This document shows, in pieces, positions 41,143-50,391 of a DNA stretch of 64,000 nt; the stretch's first letter is position 1; every line of letters starts with the position of its first letter. The position numbers and the translations under genes are program-made. The notes under the pieces were generated by a model, which worked only from the letters and a program-made list of their open reading frames with translations, searched no databases and had not been told where the DNA came from. Source of the DNA: an uncultured Alphaproteobacteria bacterium (GTDB taxonomy: Bacteria; Pseudomonadota; Alphaproteobacteria; RF32; CAG-239); NCBI GenBank assembly GCA_944391445.1, contig CALXTL010000001.1, forward strand, positions 62,001 to 126,000, read 5' to 3'.

Positions 41143-43731
41143 ATGGATGATGTATATATCAGCGACCCGCGTCAAACCTCGGCTCAGGCAATTGCCCAAA
41201 AACAAAAAGACAAAAAAAACAGCCTTAAACGACGTAATTTTAGGCAATATTTGTTTGATATAATTGTCAAAACGCTGATTTGCAGCTGTCTGATTGCCAT
41301 CGACTTCACGCTGTTTGCCGAGGCGGGAAGTTACAACCTGTTTGATATCAACAATATTCCCACCTTGGAAGTCCAGTATATTCTGGGAGGAATAACCGCA
41401 ATCTGCTTCATCGTGATGTTGCTGTTGTCTTTTTCAGCCTTTATCCAAAATCTGATGATTGCTCTTTCCTTTGGCGCACTGGTGCTTTCGATCTTTAATC
41501 AATTTGCGCTGTTTGATCAAAATTCCATTTTATACAACCTCTTTAACAATTATCTTAATTCTGGCATTTCCGGCGTTTTCATTAATCATTCCGACTGGAT
41601 CATAGCCGGTTTTGTAGCCGTCATCAGCCTGATTCTGATCAGCTACACATCCCGCATCAACCAGATTTACCTGCTGGGCACTTTATTACTCGTTCTCGGC
41701 GGAATTATCAGCGAAGCTTATTTCAACCCGGTCACGCGGAATTTTGACAGCAAGAAATCGCTGCAAGGCCTTAGTGCGCAAAAAGACGGGAAAACATTTA
41801 TTTTCCTAGCATTACCGAACTTTGCATCTTACACCGACATCAAAGATGCGCAAAGCAAGAACTACACCGTCAACCAAGTGGCAGACAATATCTTAGGTTT
41901 CTACGAACTAAACAAATTCGTGCATTACCCCAATGCATATGTCACGCCCTATGACAATGAATTTATGAACTTGGTTGCCACGCTTAACCCGCAAAAACAA
42001 GAGAAGCCGGAAGAGAATCTGCTTAACAATGTCATGTTAACCAGCTTCTGGGACTTCAAAAATTTGGACACGGATAAGCTTTATCTTAAGAATAACGACC
42101 TTTACAAACATTTTTTCAAACAAGATTATAATATCCGCACATTCCAAACCAGAGGAATTGAGCTCTGCACCGTCAATAATGATTTATCGGTCAGCAAATG
42201 CATGGAAAAAATCAATCACCCGATCAGTCTGAATCGCCCGGGGCTGTCGACAGCGGATAAAACAATCCTTTTGACCGCTCAATGGCTGGTCAGCACCAAA
42301 ATTGTCTCGGACATCAACCTTCCATTGCGGGCCTTGTCTTACCTCAGTTCCAAAATTGCGCCTTTGAACTTTTCCGCCGCGGAGCTTTATCCTGTCAATT
42401 CTTTCAAAATTTTCGACCTGATCATTGATGATCTGAAGACAGCTCGCGGCAATAATGCCTATTTTGCGGTAATAGACTTGCCGTCGTCAACATATGTATA
42501 TAATGATTTCTGCGACCTTAAAAGCCCATATCAATGGCTGGGAACACAACAACAACCCTGGAGCAAAGGCGGTAGTTTTAATGCCAAACAGCAAGCCTAT
42601 GCCGAACAAACAAACTGCTTGATCGGCCAGTTGGAACACTTCATTCAGGAGCTGGAAAAGAACGGCCGTCTTGCCGAAACGACCATTGTTCTGCAAGGGC
42701 TTGGTCCGACAAAACAGTTTCCCGGCAAAAACGAAATGCTCAAAGAATTTTCCAGAGTTGGCCTGGCCATCCTGAAGCCGGAACAAAAACAGGCTCAAAC
42801 CAGATATGATTTATGTCCGGCAGCATCAATCATCAATACCCATCTTGGCGGAGAACCCTGCCAAGAGCTTGCCGAAGAAAACACAACCGACAAGCGCAAA
42901 GAAAAGATTCTTAATGAGGCGCACAAAAATATCATTACCGAACAGCACCTGCGCAGTGTTGTCAATCGTTTTAAGAATTGGTACCAAACTTTCGCAAGCC
43001 ACAATTTGTATGAAAATTCTCTGAATGAAGAAAATAAAAAAACAGAGCCGGCCGCCGAACAAAAAGAAACTTCGATTGAGATCAAAAAAGTAAAAGTAAC
43101 CAAAGTCGCGGAAGAACTCCCGGCCGAAACAAAAATGGAATCAATCAGTGCGGCCATGCAAAAAACAGAAAAAGCAGCCGCAGATACCACGGCAAAGACA
43201 GACGAACAGAAAGACGAAGTAAAAGCAAAGGAAAATAAGGATTCCTCCCAAGAAAATCAGAAAAACGATAAACCGGCCCCAACAGTTGAAGAACCTAAAG
43301 CAAAGCAGACCGAAGCGCCTGTTGCAGAAACCGAGAACGCTCCCAAAGAGACAGAAAAACAAAAAGCTGAATCGGTAAAGCAGACGCCGGAAACAGACCA
43401 GGTTAAACAACAAAGCAAAACCATTGCTCCAAAGACCGAACCAAAGTCTCAAACAGCTGCTCAAACAGCACCGGCTAAACCAGATCCGAAAAAAGAAACC
43501 GCTGCCCAGCCTGTCGAACAGGAAATTCCCCTGACCAAACCGGAACGGTTGAAAAGAGAATACAGAGCCAAACAACAAGCGGCTCAAACAGCTTCGCAAA
43601 CAGCAAAAAATGACACGGCTCAGGTCAAAATTGAGGTGCAGCTGACCGATAAAACAGAAAAGGCTTTAGATGTTATTCCGCCTGCGCTCTTGGGAGAAAC
43701 CAAATATAAACCGGCAGAAACTGACGAATAG
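41143..43731 (+). CDS. YejM/PbgA-like membrane protein with inactive sulfatase-like domain
   Basis: An 862-residue protein. About five membrane helices occupy residues 35-195. A periplasmic domain to about residue 590 has the alkaline-phosphatase/sulfatase layout, seen in the segment LIGQLEHFIQELEKNGR then LAETTIVLQGLGP, where active enzymes have TSDHG; the catalytic residues seem lost. The last 230 residues are Lys/Glu/Ala/Gln-rich and of low complexity. Five helices plus a dead hydrolase domain match YejM (PbgA/LapC), a regulator of LPS synthesis. It is 11 bases before yejE, which supports the idea. The tail is unusual. Confidence 0.55.
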   Translation: MDDVYISDPRQTSAQAIAQKQKDKKNSLKRRNFRQYLFDIIVKTLICSCLIAIDFTLFAEAGSYNLFDINNIPTLEVQYILGGITAICFIVMLLLSFSAFIQNLMIALSFGALVLSIFNQFALFDQNSILYNLFNNYLNSGISGVFINHSDWIIAGFVAVISLILISYTSRINQIYLLGTLLLVLGGIISEAYFNPVTRNFDSKKSLQGLSAQKDGKTFIFLALPNFASYTDIKDAQSKNYTVNQVADNILGFYELNKFVHYPNAYVTPYDNEFMNLVATLNPQKQEKPEENLLNNVMLTSFWDFKNLDTDKLYLKNNDLYKHFFKQDYNIRTFQTRGIELCTVNNDLSVSKCMEKINHPISLNRPGLSTADKTILLTAQWLVSTKIVSDINLPLRALSYLSSKIAPLNFSAAELYPVNSFKIFDLIIDDLKTARGNNAYFAVIDLPSSTYVYNDFCDLKSPYQWLGTQQQPWSKGGSFNAKQQAYAEQTNCLIGQLEHFIQELEKNGRLAETTIVLQGLGPTKQFPGKNEMLKEFSRVGLAILKPEQKQAQTRYDLCPAASIINTHLGGEPCQELAEENTTDKRKEKILNEAHKNIITEQHLRSVVNRFKNWYQTFASHNLYENSLNEENKKTEPAAEQKETSIEIKKVKVTKVAEELPAETKMESISAAMQKTEKAAADTTAKTDEQKDEVKAKENKDSSQENQKNDKPAPTVEEPKAKQTEAPVAETENAPKETEKQKAESVKQTPETDQVKQQSKTIAPKTEPKSQTAAQTAPAKPDPKKETAAQPVEQEIPLTKPERLKREYRAKQQAAQTASQTAKNDTAQVKIEVQLTDKTEKALDVIPPALLGETKYKPAETDE

Positions 43732-43742
43732 GGAAAAGCACC

Positions 43743-44783
43743 GTGCTCAGACGGCACTCCGAAAAAGTCCAATCACCTCTGCAGCAGCACATAGCTGCTT
43801 TTTGCCGCAACAAAAGAGCTAAATGGTCATTGGCCGTTTTAGGGACAATATTCATTTTCAGTCTTTTGGCAGAACTATTTGCCAATGATCAACCGCTTCT
43901 GGTCAAATACAAAGGCGAATTATATTTTCCTCTGCTAAAAACATACAGCGAGCAAACATTCGGCGGCGATTTCCCGACCCCGGCAGATTATCGAGACCCG
44001 TATATTGCCCAAAACATCAACAATAATGGCTTTATGGTTTTTCCGCTGTGGCCGTATTCCTTCAATACCATTGACTATGAACTGGATATGCCAACACCTT
44101 CAAAACCGGATGGCAGACATTGGCTGGGTACTGATGATGAGGGGCGGGATGTTTTAGTCAGAATCATATACGGACTGCGCATTTCCATTATTTTTGCTTT
44201 TCTATTGACATGCTTGTCTTCGCTCATCGGTATCGCTGCCGGTGCTGTTCAGGGCTATTTTGGCGGACGAACAGACTTGTTTTTCCAGCGTTTTATTGAA
44301 ATATGGGAATCTTTGCCGCAACTTTTTATCCTGATTATTGTGGCCAGCCTATTTATGCCGGATTTCTGGAGTTTATTGTTGATTATGCTGCTCTTTTCTT
44401 GGATCAGCCTGACCGGAGTTGTCCGCGCGGAATTTTTGCGCACGCGTAATTTTGAATTTGTCAAAGCAACCAAAGCTCTCGGTGTCAGCAATATGCGCAT
44501 TATGTTTCGACACATTTTACCCAACGCTGTCATTGCCACCATCACATTCATTCCTTTTCTGTTGTCGGAAGCCATTGTTGCCCTGACGGCGCTTGACTTT
44601 TTAGGACTGGGCCTGCCGGCTGAATATCCATCTTTGGGGGATCTCGTCAGGCAGGGGAAAGACAATCTGCAAGCTCCATGGATTGGCATTTCCATCTTTA
44701 TTGTCCTTTCCGGTTTACTCACCTTGTTAATTTTTATTGGAGAAGGGGTTCGTGACGCATTCGACACGAGGAAAAACAAATGA
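43743..44783 (+). CDS. yejE: Peptide ABC transporter permease YejE
   Basis: A 346-residue inner-membrane permease of the DppC type. WLGTDDEGRDVLVRIIYGLRISI, the long periplasmic loop between residues 45 and 125, and the coupling-loop EFVKATKALGVSNMRIMFRHILPN are typical of YejE. The start is a GTG preceded by AGGGAAAAG. It overlaps yejF by 4 bases. The expected YejA binding protein and YejB permease are not in this cluster. Confidence 0.9.
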   Translation: MLRRHSEKVQSPLQQHIAAFCRNKRAKWSLAVLGTIFIFSLLAELFANDQPLLVKYKGELYFPLLKTYSEQTFGGDFPTPADYRDPYIAQNINNNGFMVFPLWPYSFNTIDYELDMPTPSKPDGRHWLGTDDEGRDVLVRIIYGLRISIIFAFLLTCLSSLIGIAAGAVQGYFGGRTDLFFQRFIEIWESLPQLFILIIVASLFMPDFWSLLLIMLLFSWISLTGVVRAEFLRTRNFEFVKATKALGVSNMRIMFRHILPNAVIATITFIPFLLSEAIVALTALDFLGLGLPAEYPSLGDLVRQGKDNLQAPWIGISIFIVLSGLLTLLIFIGEGVRDAFDTRKNK

Positions 44784-46369
44784 CGCATTTGCTGGAAGTT
44801 AAAAATCTGGATATTTTTTTCAAAAACAATGAAGGAAAAAAAGATTTTCATGTCGTCCGCCATGTTGGATTTAATCTCCGGCCGGGAGAAGTTCTCGGTA
44901 TTGTCGGCGAGTCCGGTTCTGGCAAATCGCTGACAGCATTATCGCTGCTAGGACTTTTACCTTACCCTAAAGCCTACCACAGCAAAAAGACATCCATAAA
45001 ATTCAAAGGAGAAGAGCTGATTGACAATCCGGCGCTCCGACACATCCGCGGCGGGAAAATAGGCTTTGTTTTCCAAGAGCCGATGTCCTCTCTCAATCCT
45101 CTGCACACTGTCGAACAGCAAATCGCCGAAGCCATCATGATTCATCAAAATATCAGCCGAACCAAAGCACGACATGAGGTTTTGCGCCTGTTAAAACAAA
45201 CCGGCATCCAAAATCCGCGAGCCCGCCTCAAAGCTTACCCGCATCAGCTTTCCGGCGGCCAGCGTCAGCGGGTTATGATTGCCATGGCCATCGCCAACCG
45301 ACCGGATATTTTGATTGCTGACGAACCGACAACAGCTTTGGACGTCACTGTCCAAAAACAAATTATCGAACTCTTACTAAAATTGCGCCATGAATTAGAT
45401 ATGAGCCTGATTTTCATCAGTCATGATCTGCATCTGATCCACCGTATTGCAGATAATGTCTTGGTCATGCATCATGGTATGATTATAGAAAGAGGAAATT
45501 GCGCCAAAATTTTTAATCATCCTGAAAACAGCTACACTAAAAGATTAATATCGTCACGCAATATATTGAAAAACAATACAAATATAACAAGCGACATTAT
45601 TCTGAAGGCGCAAGAAATCAGCGTCCGCTTTCCTCTGATCAAAAATTTTTGGGGTAATGTCAAACAATATCTATACGCAGTAAACAAATTATCCTTCACA
45701 CTACATAAAGGACAAACGCTTGGCATTGTTGGTGAATCCGGATCTGGCAAAACCACTTTGGGTCTGGCAGTCTGCAACCTGATTTCTTTTACCGGCAAGA
45801 TCATCCTAAACGGCCGGCAAACTGATGACTACCCCAATCGGCAATTACGCAAAGAGCTTCAAATTGTTTTTCAAGATCCCTACAATTCGCTCAACCCACG
45901 CATGACAATCCGTCAAATTGTAGGTGAGGGGCTTGAAGTTCACTATCCGCGCCTGACAACAGAGGAAAAATCTCACCGCATTGAAACCGCGCTTAAAGAT
46001 GTTGGCCTGTCACCGGCCGCGTTAAATAAATATCCCCATGAATTTTCCGGTGGCCAGCGTCAACGTATAGCCATTGCCCGGGCTTTGATTCTTGATCCCA
46101 AAATTATTGTGCTGGATGAACCAACTTCGGCGTTGGACGTCACCATTCAACGGCAAATCATCAATTTACTGCTGCGCCTGCAGCAACAACGGCAATTATC
46201 ATATATTTTTATTTCACATGATATAAACGCCGTCCGCGCTGTATCTGACCAAATCATGGTAATGAAAGACGGCCTTATTGTTGAATGCGGTCCGACGGCG
46301 CAAATTTTGGCTCAACCAAAGCAGCAATATACCCAAAATCTAATCGGGGCATCAGCATTTGTATCATAA
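44780..46369 (+). CDS. yejF: Dual ATP-binding protein YejF
   Basis: A 529-residue protein with two ABC ATPase domains. Domain 1 has Walker A GESGSGKS, signature LSGGQRQR and Walker B ILIADEPTTALD; domain 2 has GESGSGKT, FSGGQRQR and IIVLDEPTSALD. It powers YejE. In other bacteria YejABEF imports peptides such as microcin C. The YejF stop is followed by a small membrane gene. Confidence 0.95.
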   Translation: MTHLLEVKNLDIFFKNNEGKKDFHVVRHVGFNLRPGEVLGIVGESGSGKSLTALSLLGLLPYPKAYHSKKTSIKFKGEELIDNPALRHIRGGKIGFVFQEPMSSLNPLHTVEQQIAEAIMIHQNISRTKARHEVLRLLKQTGIQNPRARLKAYPHQLSGGQRQRVMIAMAIANRPDILIADEPTTALDVTVQKQIIELLLKLRHELDMSLIFISHDLHLIHRIADNVLVMHHGMIIERGNCAKIFNHPENSYTKRLISSRNILKNNTNITSDIILKAQEISVRFPLIKNFWGNVKQYLYAVNKLSFTLHKGQTLGIVGESGSGKTTLGLAVCNLISFTGKIILNGRQTDDYPNRQLRKELQIVFQDPYNSLNPRMTIRQIVGEGLEVHYPRLTTEEKSHRIETALKDVGLSPAALNKYPHEFSGGQRQRIAIARALILDPKIIVLDEPTSALDVTIQRQIINLLLRLQQQRQLSYIFISHDINAVRAVSDQIMVMKDGLIVECGPTAQILAQPKQQYTQNLIGASAFVS

Positions 46370-46386
46370 CTTTTACGGAGAATAAA

Positions 46387-46728
46387 ATGAGCAAAACCAG
46401 ATATTACTTTACCATATTAATCATTGCCGTGGCTGTTGCCGCCGCCGGCTATATTTTAAACATTGCCGCAATTAAAAGCTTTGTTTCTGTATGTTTAAAT
46501 AGCGCAAGCAACAATATTTTATCTGTATCGGCTGCTGTTTGCACCTTCATCTTCTTGGGAAACAAAAACTATTGGTCGCTGTTAACCGTTTGCGCAATTT
46601 TAGCTTCTCTGGCAGTACAATTGCTTTCGTCCGGCGGAGTAGGGCTAATGACCACCTTGGCGCAAACTATTTGTTTCTTAGGCATTGCCTTTTTGATGAA
46701 TCTTGTCAGACTGATTGTCAACAAATAA
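46387..46728 (+). CDS. Small three- to four-helix membrane protein
   Basis: A 113-residue hydrophobic protein of unknown function. Helices lie at about residues 6-28, 42-58, 64-82 and 88-110. The start at 46387 has GGAGA upstream and lies 17 bases after yejF, so it is probably in the yej operon. An in-frame upstream start at 46285 is inside yejF and unlikely. Confidence 0.72.
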   Translation: MSKTRYYFTILIIAVAVAAAGYILNIAAIKSFVSVCLNSASNNILSVSAAVCTFIFLGNKNYWSLLTVCAILASLAVQLLSSGGVGLMTTLAQTICFLGIAFLMNLVRLIVNK

Positions 46729-46738
46729 CATAACGGAA

Positions 46739-47026
46739 ATGGCGCCGGTTGATAAGGTTTTGCAACAGCATTTTGAAGAACAAAAAGAGCGCAAAGATTA
46801 TCTCGACGAGCAAATAAGCATAGCGCAGACACAAGCAAGGCCTGTCAAAAAGAGTTTTGCCGCCGGCTTGGCACAGGAGAAAAAGATATGTACGATTTTT
46901 GTCAAAATGTTGGAACCACTTGAAAAACAACAAAATAAGAGGGCGCACCCTCTGAGGAAACGCCCAACATTTTGTCGCATAATATATATTATGTATACTG
47001 AGAAGTCTATTTTTCAAATCCGCTGA
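46739..47026 (+). CDS. Possible small hydrophilic protein
   Basis: A 95-residue frame starting at ATG 46739, 10 bases after the previous stop. The first 65 residues are charged and helical (VLQQHFEEQKERKDYLDEQ), like a coiled coil. The end runs through a GC-rich hairpin region and overlaps the zeta gene tail by 20 bases, which weakens it. A real gene is possible but not sure. Confidence 0.4.
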   Translation: MAPVDKVLQQHFEEQKERKDYLDEQISIAQTQARPVKKSFAAGLAQEKKICTIFVKMLEPLEKQQNKRAHPLRKRPTFCRIIYIMYTEKSIFQIR

Positions 47027-47915
47027 CTTTTCCTTTATACACAATGTTGCTGTTTGCCGCAGACAGATATATCCCTGAAGCCTTTTTGAAACTGCCATAC
47101 AACATTCTGACATTTTCAATTTCTTCTGCTTTGGCGCCGCGGTTGGCCATCATCTCTAAAACTTCTTCCCATTTAACCATCACCCAACGCATTTCGTCAT
47201 AATTCAGATAACTGTTGCGCGAACGAATAATTCCGCGCATGATACCCATACCGGAAGCATTCGGCTCTTTATCTGTATTGTAAAAGTTCTCAAATCTGCG
47301 ATTATAAACCTTGACACTGTCAGCAACGCCATTTTCATACATCTTGGCAATAACTTCCGGCAACAAATGATATGCCCGGTCATGCACCTCCAGCGTCGGC
47401 GCAAAACCGCGTCCTGAAATCATTTTCTGCTCCTCATAACGTGAAAACATCGAAACCTGGCTGACATACTGATGCACGCCCAAAGCCACGCATTCTATAC
47501 GATAGCCGGCATCTTTTGCTTTCATCAGCGTACCCATTTTCCAATCCTTAGGATTTCCGAGAATGCTCTCAATCAAAATATTTTGCCGGTTGGCAATGGC
47601 GTGCTCCACAATTTTTTCGCGCGCTTTGGAGGCATCTTCTTTGGTAATGAAAGGATAATTAGCCTCGTCCTCACTCAGAGCTTTATGTGCATATGGCAGC
47701 AAAATTCGCAAATCATCAGCGCCGAAGCGGATCGGCTCTTGTGCCATCTGCTTGGCATAGCTCACTGAAGCAAAGGTTTTGCCGGCACCAGATTGTGCTG
47801 TCAACAAAACAAACGTGGGAACTTCGGCCGATTTCTTCCCGTCAACAAACAACGGTTTAATAACTGTCTGAAACCACTTTTCGTGTTCTTCTTCCGTCAA
47901 TTTATATTTTGTCAT
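47007..47915 (-). CDS. Zeta-toxin-like P-loop kinase
   Basis: A 302-residue kinase of the zeta toxin/PezT type. Walker A is AQSGAGKT (residues 40-47, Lys46), followed by FGADDLRILLP with the Asp67 position used by plasmid zeta toxins. Zeta toxins phosphorylate UDP-N-acetylglucosamine and block cell-wall growth. It lies 11 bases behind a small gene that could encode its antidote. It could instead be a housekeeping kinase of the same fold. No classical epsilon antitoxin is seen. Confidence 0.8.
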   Translation of the reverse strand: MTKYKLTEEEHEKWFQTVIKPLFVDGKKSAEVPTFVLLTAQSGAGKTFASVSYAKQMAQEPIRFGADDLRILLPYAHKALSEDEANYPFITKEDASKAREKIVEHAIANRQNILIESILGNPKDWKMGTLMKAKDAGYRIECVALGVHQYVSQVSMFSRYEEQKMISGRGFAPTLEVHDRAYHLLPEVIAKMYENGVADSVKVYNRRFENFYNTDKEPNASGMGIMRGIIRSRNSYLNYDEMRWVMVKWEEVLEMMANRGAKAEEIENVRMLYGSFKKASGIYLSAANSNIVYKGKVSGFEK

Positions 47916-47926
47916 CTGAACATATC

Positions 47927-48163
47927 CTATTGTTTTTCAATAAATTCTTTTAAAAGGGGCACATACACCTGCCGGACCTTGACCACCATCTGAGCCTTGT
48001 CCAAATACATCATATCATGCCGAATCCGCTGCATCTGCTTTTCATAATATATGTTATACCGGTTTTGCAGCAGCCTTTTGGAATATTCCCGATATAAAGA
48101 AAGCATAACAAAATTGGCTTGCTCAATCTGAACAGCCAATTCATCTTGTGTACTCAAAGCCAT
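47927..48163 (-). CDS. Small helical protein, possible zeta antidote
   Basis: A 78-residue protein, all helical, with no known motif. ATG 48163 is used because GGAAGGTGG sits just upstream; it overlaps the phosphatase gene end by 10 bases. It precedes the zeta-like kinase by 11 bases in the same operon, the place where epsilon/PezA antitoxins sit. Length and charge (several Arg/Tyr/Gln) fit a small neutralising helix bundle, but no similarity to epsilon is visible. The role is inferred from position. Confidence 0.55.
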   Translation of the reverse strand: MALSTQDELAVQIEQANFVMLSLYREYSKRLLQNRYNIYYEKQMQRIRHDMMYLDKAQMVVKVRQVYVPLLKEFIEKQ

Positions 48164-48738
48164 TCTGCCACCTTCCACTTTCCGTCTTCGTAAAAAATAT
48201 GCAGGATGGCACCGTTTTTTACATCCACAACGCCGACTTTCATGGCAATCAGCACTTGCGAAAGCATAATCCCGTGAGAAGAAATCGCCAGAATATCATA
48301 CGCTGAATTTTCGGCATAGTCTTCCAAACCGCCAAACACCCGCTGGCGAACTTGTTTTTTTGTCTCGCCGCCTTCAAAGCACATATTTTCATATTTGCAG
48401 TCAAGACTGCGCCATTGTTGGTATTTTTCACCATATTTATTCTGAATGTCGGTATAATGCATACCCTCGATTTCTCCGACATCAACCTCAATAAACCGTT
48501 CATCCGTCAGCACCGGAACCCTGAGTGTCTCATTGGCCAGTTTTGCCGTTTCTTTGGCTCGCTCCAACGGTGACGTGATAATAACTTCTATACCGCGGCC
48601 GGCCAATTTTTGCCCGACAGCCCTCGCCTGCTCCCGTCCTAATTCGGTCAGAACGGAATCATTGGTCCGCCCCTGAGTACGACCGGCCAGATTATACGAG
48701 CTCTGTCCATGGCGAAAAATATAGAAATCTTTTCTCAC
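48154..48738 (-). CDS. Histidine-phosphatase family protein (PGM-like)
   Basis: A 194-residue phosphatase of the phosphoglycerate-mutase superfamily. The catalytic FRHGQSSYN at the N-terminus, SPLERAKETA, the Glu in VDVGEIEG and the late SSHGIM (second His) complete the site. It could dephosphorylate small sugars or nucleotides. The start overlaps the peptidase stop by 4 bases and its end overlaps the small helical gene, so all four minus-strand genes seem co-transcribed. Confidence 0.9.
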   Translation of the reverse strand: MRKDFYIFRHGQSSYNLAGRTQGRTNDSVLTELGREQARAVGQKLAGRGIEVIITSPLERAKETAKLANETLRVPVLTDERFIEVDVGEIEGMHYTDIQNKYGEKYQQWRSLDCKYENMCFEGGETKKQVRQRVFGGLEDYAENSAYDILAISSHGIMLSQVLIAMKVGVVDVKNGAILHIFYEDGKWKVAEWL

Positions 48739-49670
48739 TTTTTAAGTTCCTCTGCAAAGATTTTGTTCATTGTTTTATACAACAAAGCACTGACATGCCC
48801 GCGATCAGGCACGATCACCAACTGAGAATTCGGCAAAAGCTTGTGTAACATATACGCCCCATATACCGGGCAAACAAAATCTAATCTGTTATGAACAATT
48901 ATTACTGGTATGTCGGCGATCTTATCAATGTTTTTTAATATTTGCAAGTCTTTTAACATAAATTTCCGCGAGGCATAATTAATATACACACGCTGTGATG
49001 CCAGTTCATCTTCGTCCAGAACATCAAACTGCCCCCAGTGTGGTTCAAGTGCGCCGCAAACACGTTCAAAAGAACCGTATAAATTGGCTGCTTTTGTCTG
49101 TCGGCGGGCATCCGAAGAATTAATTTCCCCGGCGAAATAAGAGCGGACATCTTCCGCCCCGGCTGTGGCCTGCAACTTATCCACAAACTCCGGATAAAAC
49201 ATCCGCGTACCGGAAAGTTCCCAGTTTTGCGAGGTAGAATCTGCCAAAAATATCTGCGACAATAATAATTTTTCAATCTTTTCCGGATGCGCCTCGGCAA
49301 ACAACAATGCCAGTGTTGATCCCCAGGAAGCACCCCGGAGGATAACTTTTTCGTCAATCCGCAGATAATCTAATAGTCTTTCGACATCTTTCAACAGAGA
49401 CATTGTGTCATTATGAGCAATTTCTCCTTTAGGTTTAGATTTTCCGCAGCCACGTTGGTCAAATCCGATAATCCGATATTTTTTCGGATTGGCAAAAGCG
49501 GCGTGCCGCACCTTGAAGCTTCCTCCCGGACCGCCGTGAAAAAACAAAACCGGTTTCCCGGACGGATTTCCATATTCCGCAAAATAGACCGCATGCCCGT
49601 CTGCCACCGGCAGATATCCTTCGTAAAACGGCTTTGGCTCAAGCCATTTTTTCAAAAATTTTATAACCAT
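48735..49670 (-). CDS. Proline iminopeptidase-like alpha/beta hydrolase
   Basis: A 311-residue peptidase of the S33 family. HGGPGG (oxyanion site), the DQRGCGKS motif and the nucleophile elbow GASWGST are typical of prolyl aminopeptidase, with a catalytic Asp in VHNRLDFVCP and His in DRGHVS. It would release N-terminal proline from peptides in the cytoplasm. First gene of the operon leading to the zeta-like kinase; functional link is unclear. Confidence 0.88.
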   Translation of the reverse strand: MVIKFLKKWLEPKPFYEGYLPVADGHAVYFAEYGNPSGKPVLFFHGGPGGSFKVRHAAFANPKKYRIIGFDQRGCGKSKPKGEIAHNDTMSLLKDVERLLDYLRIDEKVILRGASWGSTLALLFAEAHPEKIEKLLLSQIFLADSTSQNWELSGTRMFYPEFVDKLQATAGAEDVRSYFAGEINSSDARRQTKAANLYGSFERVCGALEPHWGQFDVLDEDELASQRVYINYASRKFMLKDLQILKNIDKIADIPVIIVHNRLDFVCPVYGAYMLHKLLPNSQLVIVPDRGHVSALLYKTMNKIFAEELKK

Positions 49671-49740
49671 TGTCCCTCAAATTAATTGTCTTTTTACCAA
49701 ATCTTTCTATAATAACTAGGTTGTGTTAACTATATCGGAT

Positions 49741-50391
49741 ATGTCTTTGATGTCAACTTTTCTCGGCCGTTCATCAGAACTTTATTATATAGATCCGCGA
49801 GATATCCTCCCCCTGCCAGATGCGGCCGGTCTGTCAACCGCCTCTGTCTCGGACGAAATTGCCGTTTTAATAGCCGCCGGGGAAGAAGACAAACTGCTCT
49901 CCGGAAAAATTCTGGCCGAACAGGCTGTTGCCGCCGGCCAAAAATACATTCCGGTTCGTTTCTGGTTCAAGCCGCGTATTCCCTTGTGGAATCTGCCGGC
50001 AATTTTCATCAAACCGCTGCGGCAAAAATACAAATTCACCAACAGCCGCAATTACCATGCCAGCCTGCCGCATCTGCGCGAACTCAAAATCGAACGCGGC
50101 ACGCGCAATGCTGAAAATGCATACAAAATCTCCAAACGCTGGCATATTTCCGAAGAAGAACGCCACAATAGATACAATCGACTGGTTGAATCGCTTAAAA
50201 AAGGTTTTGATGACAATTCGCCGATCCGTGTCATGCTGTGCCGCCGTTTAGGAATTAAAGACAGCATCGATGACGGACACCACCGTATCGGCATCTGTGT
50301 TGAGCAAGGCATTAACCGTATCACTCTTTGCTTCCGAGCCGCCGGCGCGCTGCCAGCCTTTTGGCAAAAGTTACTGCGGCGTTTTCTTTGA
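49741..50391 (+). CDS. ParB/sulfiredoxin-fold-like hypothetical protein
   Basis: A 216-residue protein of unknown role. The strongest sign is DSIDDGHHRIGICVEQGI, a DGHHR motif found in ParB-like nuclease and sulfiredoxin folds that bind nucleotides. The rest has no known pattern. The start is uncertain (GTG 49723, ATG 49741 or 49750). Its tail overlaps the convergent queH by 21 bases. Confidence 0.68.
   Translation: MSLMSTFLGRSSELYYIDPRDILPLPDAAGLSTASVSDEIAVLIAAGEEDKLLSGKILAEQAVAAGQKYIPVRFWFKPRIPLWNLPAIFIKPLRQKYKFTNSRNYHASLPHLRELKIERGTRNAENAYKISKRWHISEEERHNRYNRLVESLKKGFDDNSPIRVMLCRRLGIKDSIDDGHHRIGICVEQGINRITLCFRAAGALPAFWQKLLRRFL

Noticed and set aside
43141-43599. Minus-strand Phe/Cys-rich frame
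   Set aside because: It is antisense to the Lys/Glu-rich tail of the YejM-like protein.
46718-47119. Minus-strand frame after the zeta kinase
   Set aside because: It overlaps the kinase end and the small plus-strand gene, with no domain; less likely than both.
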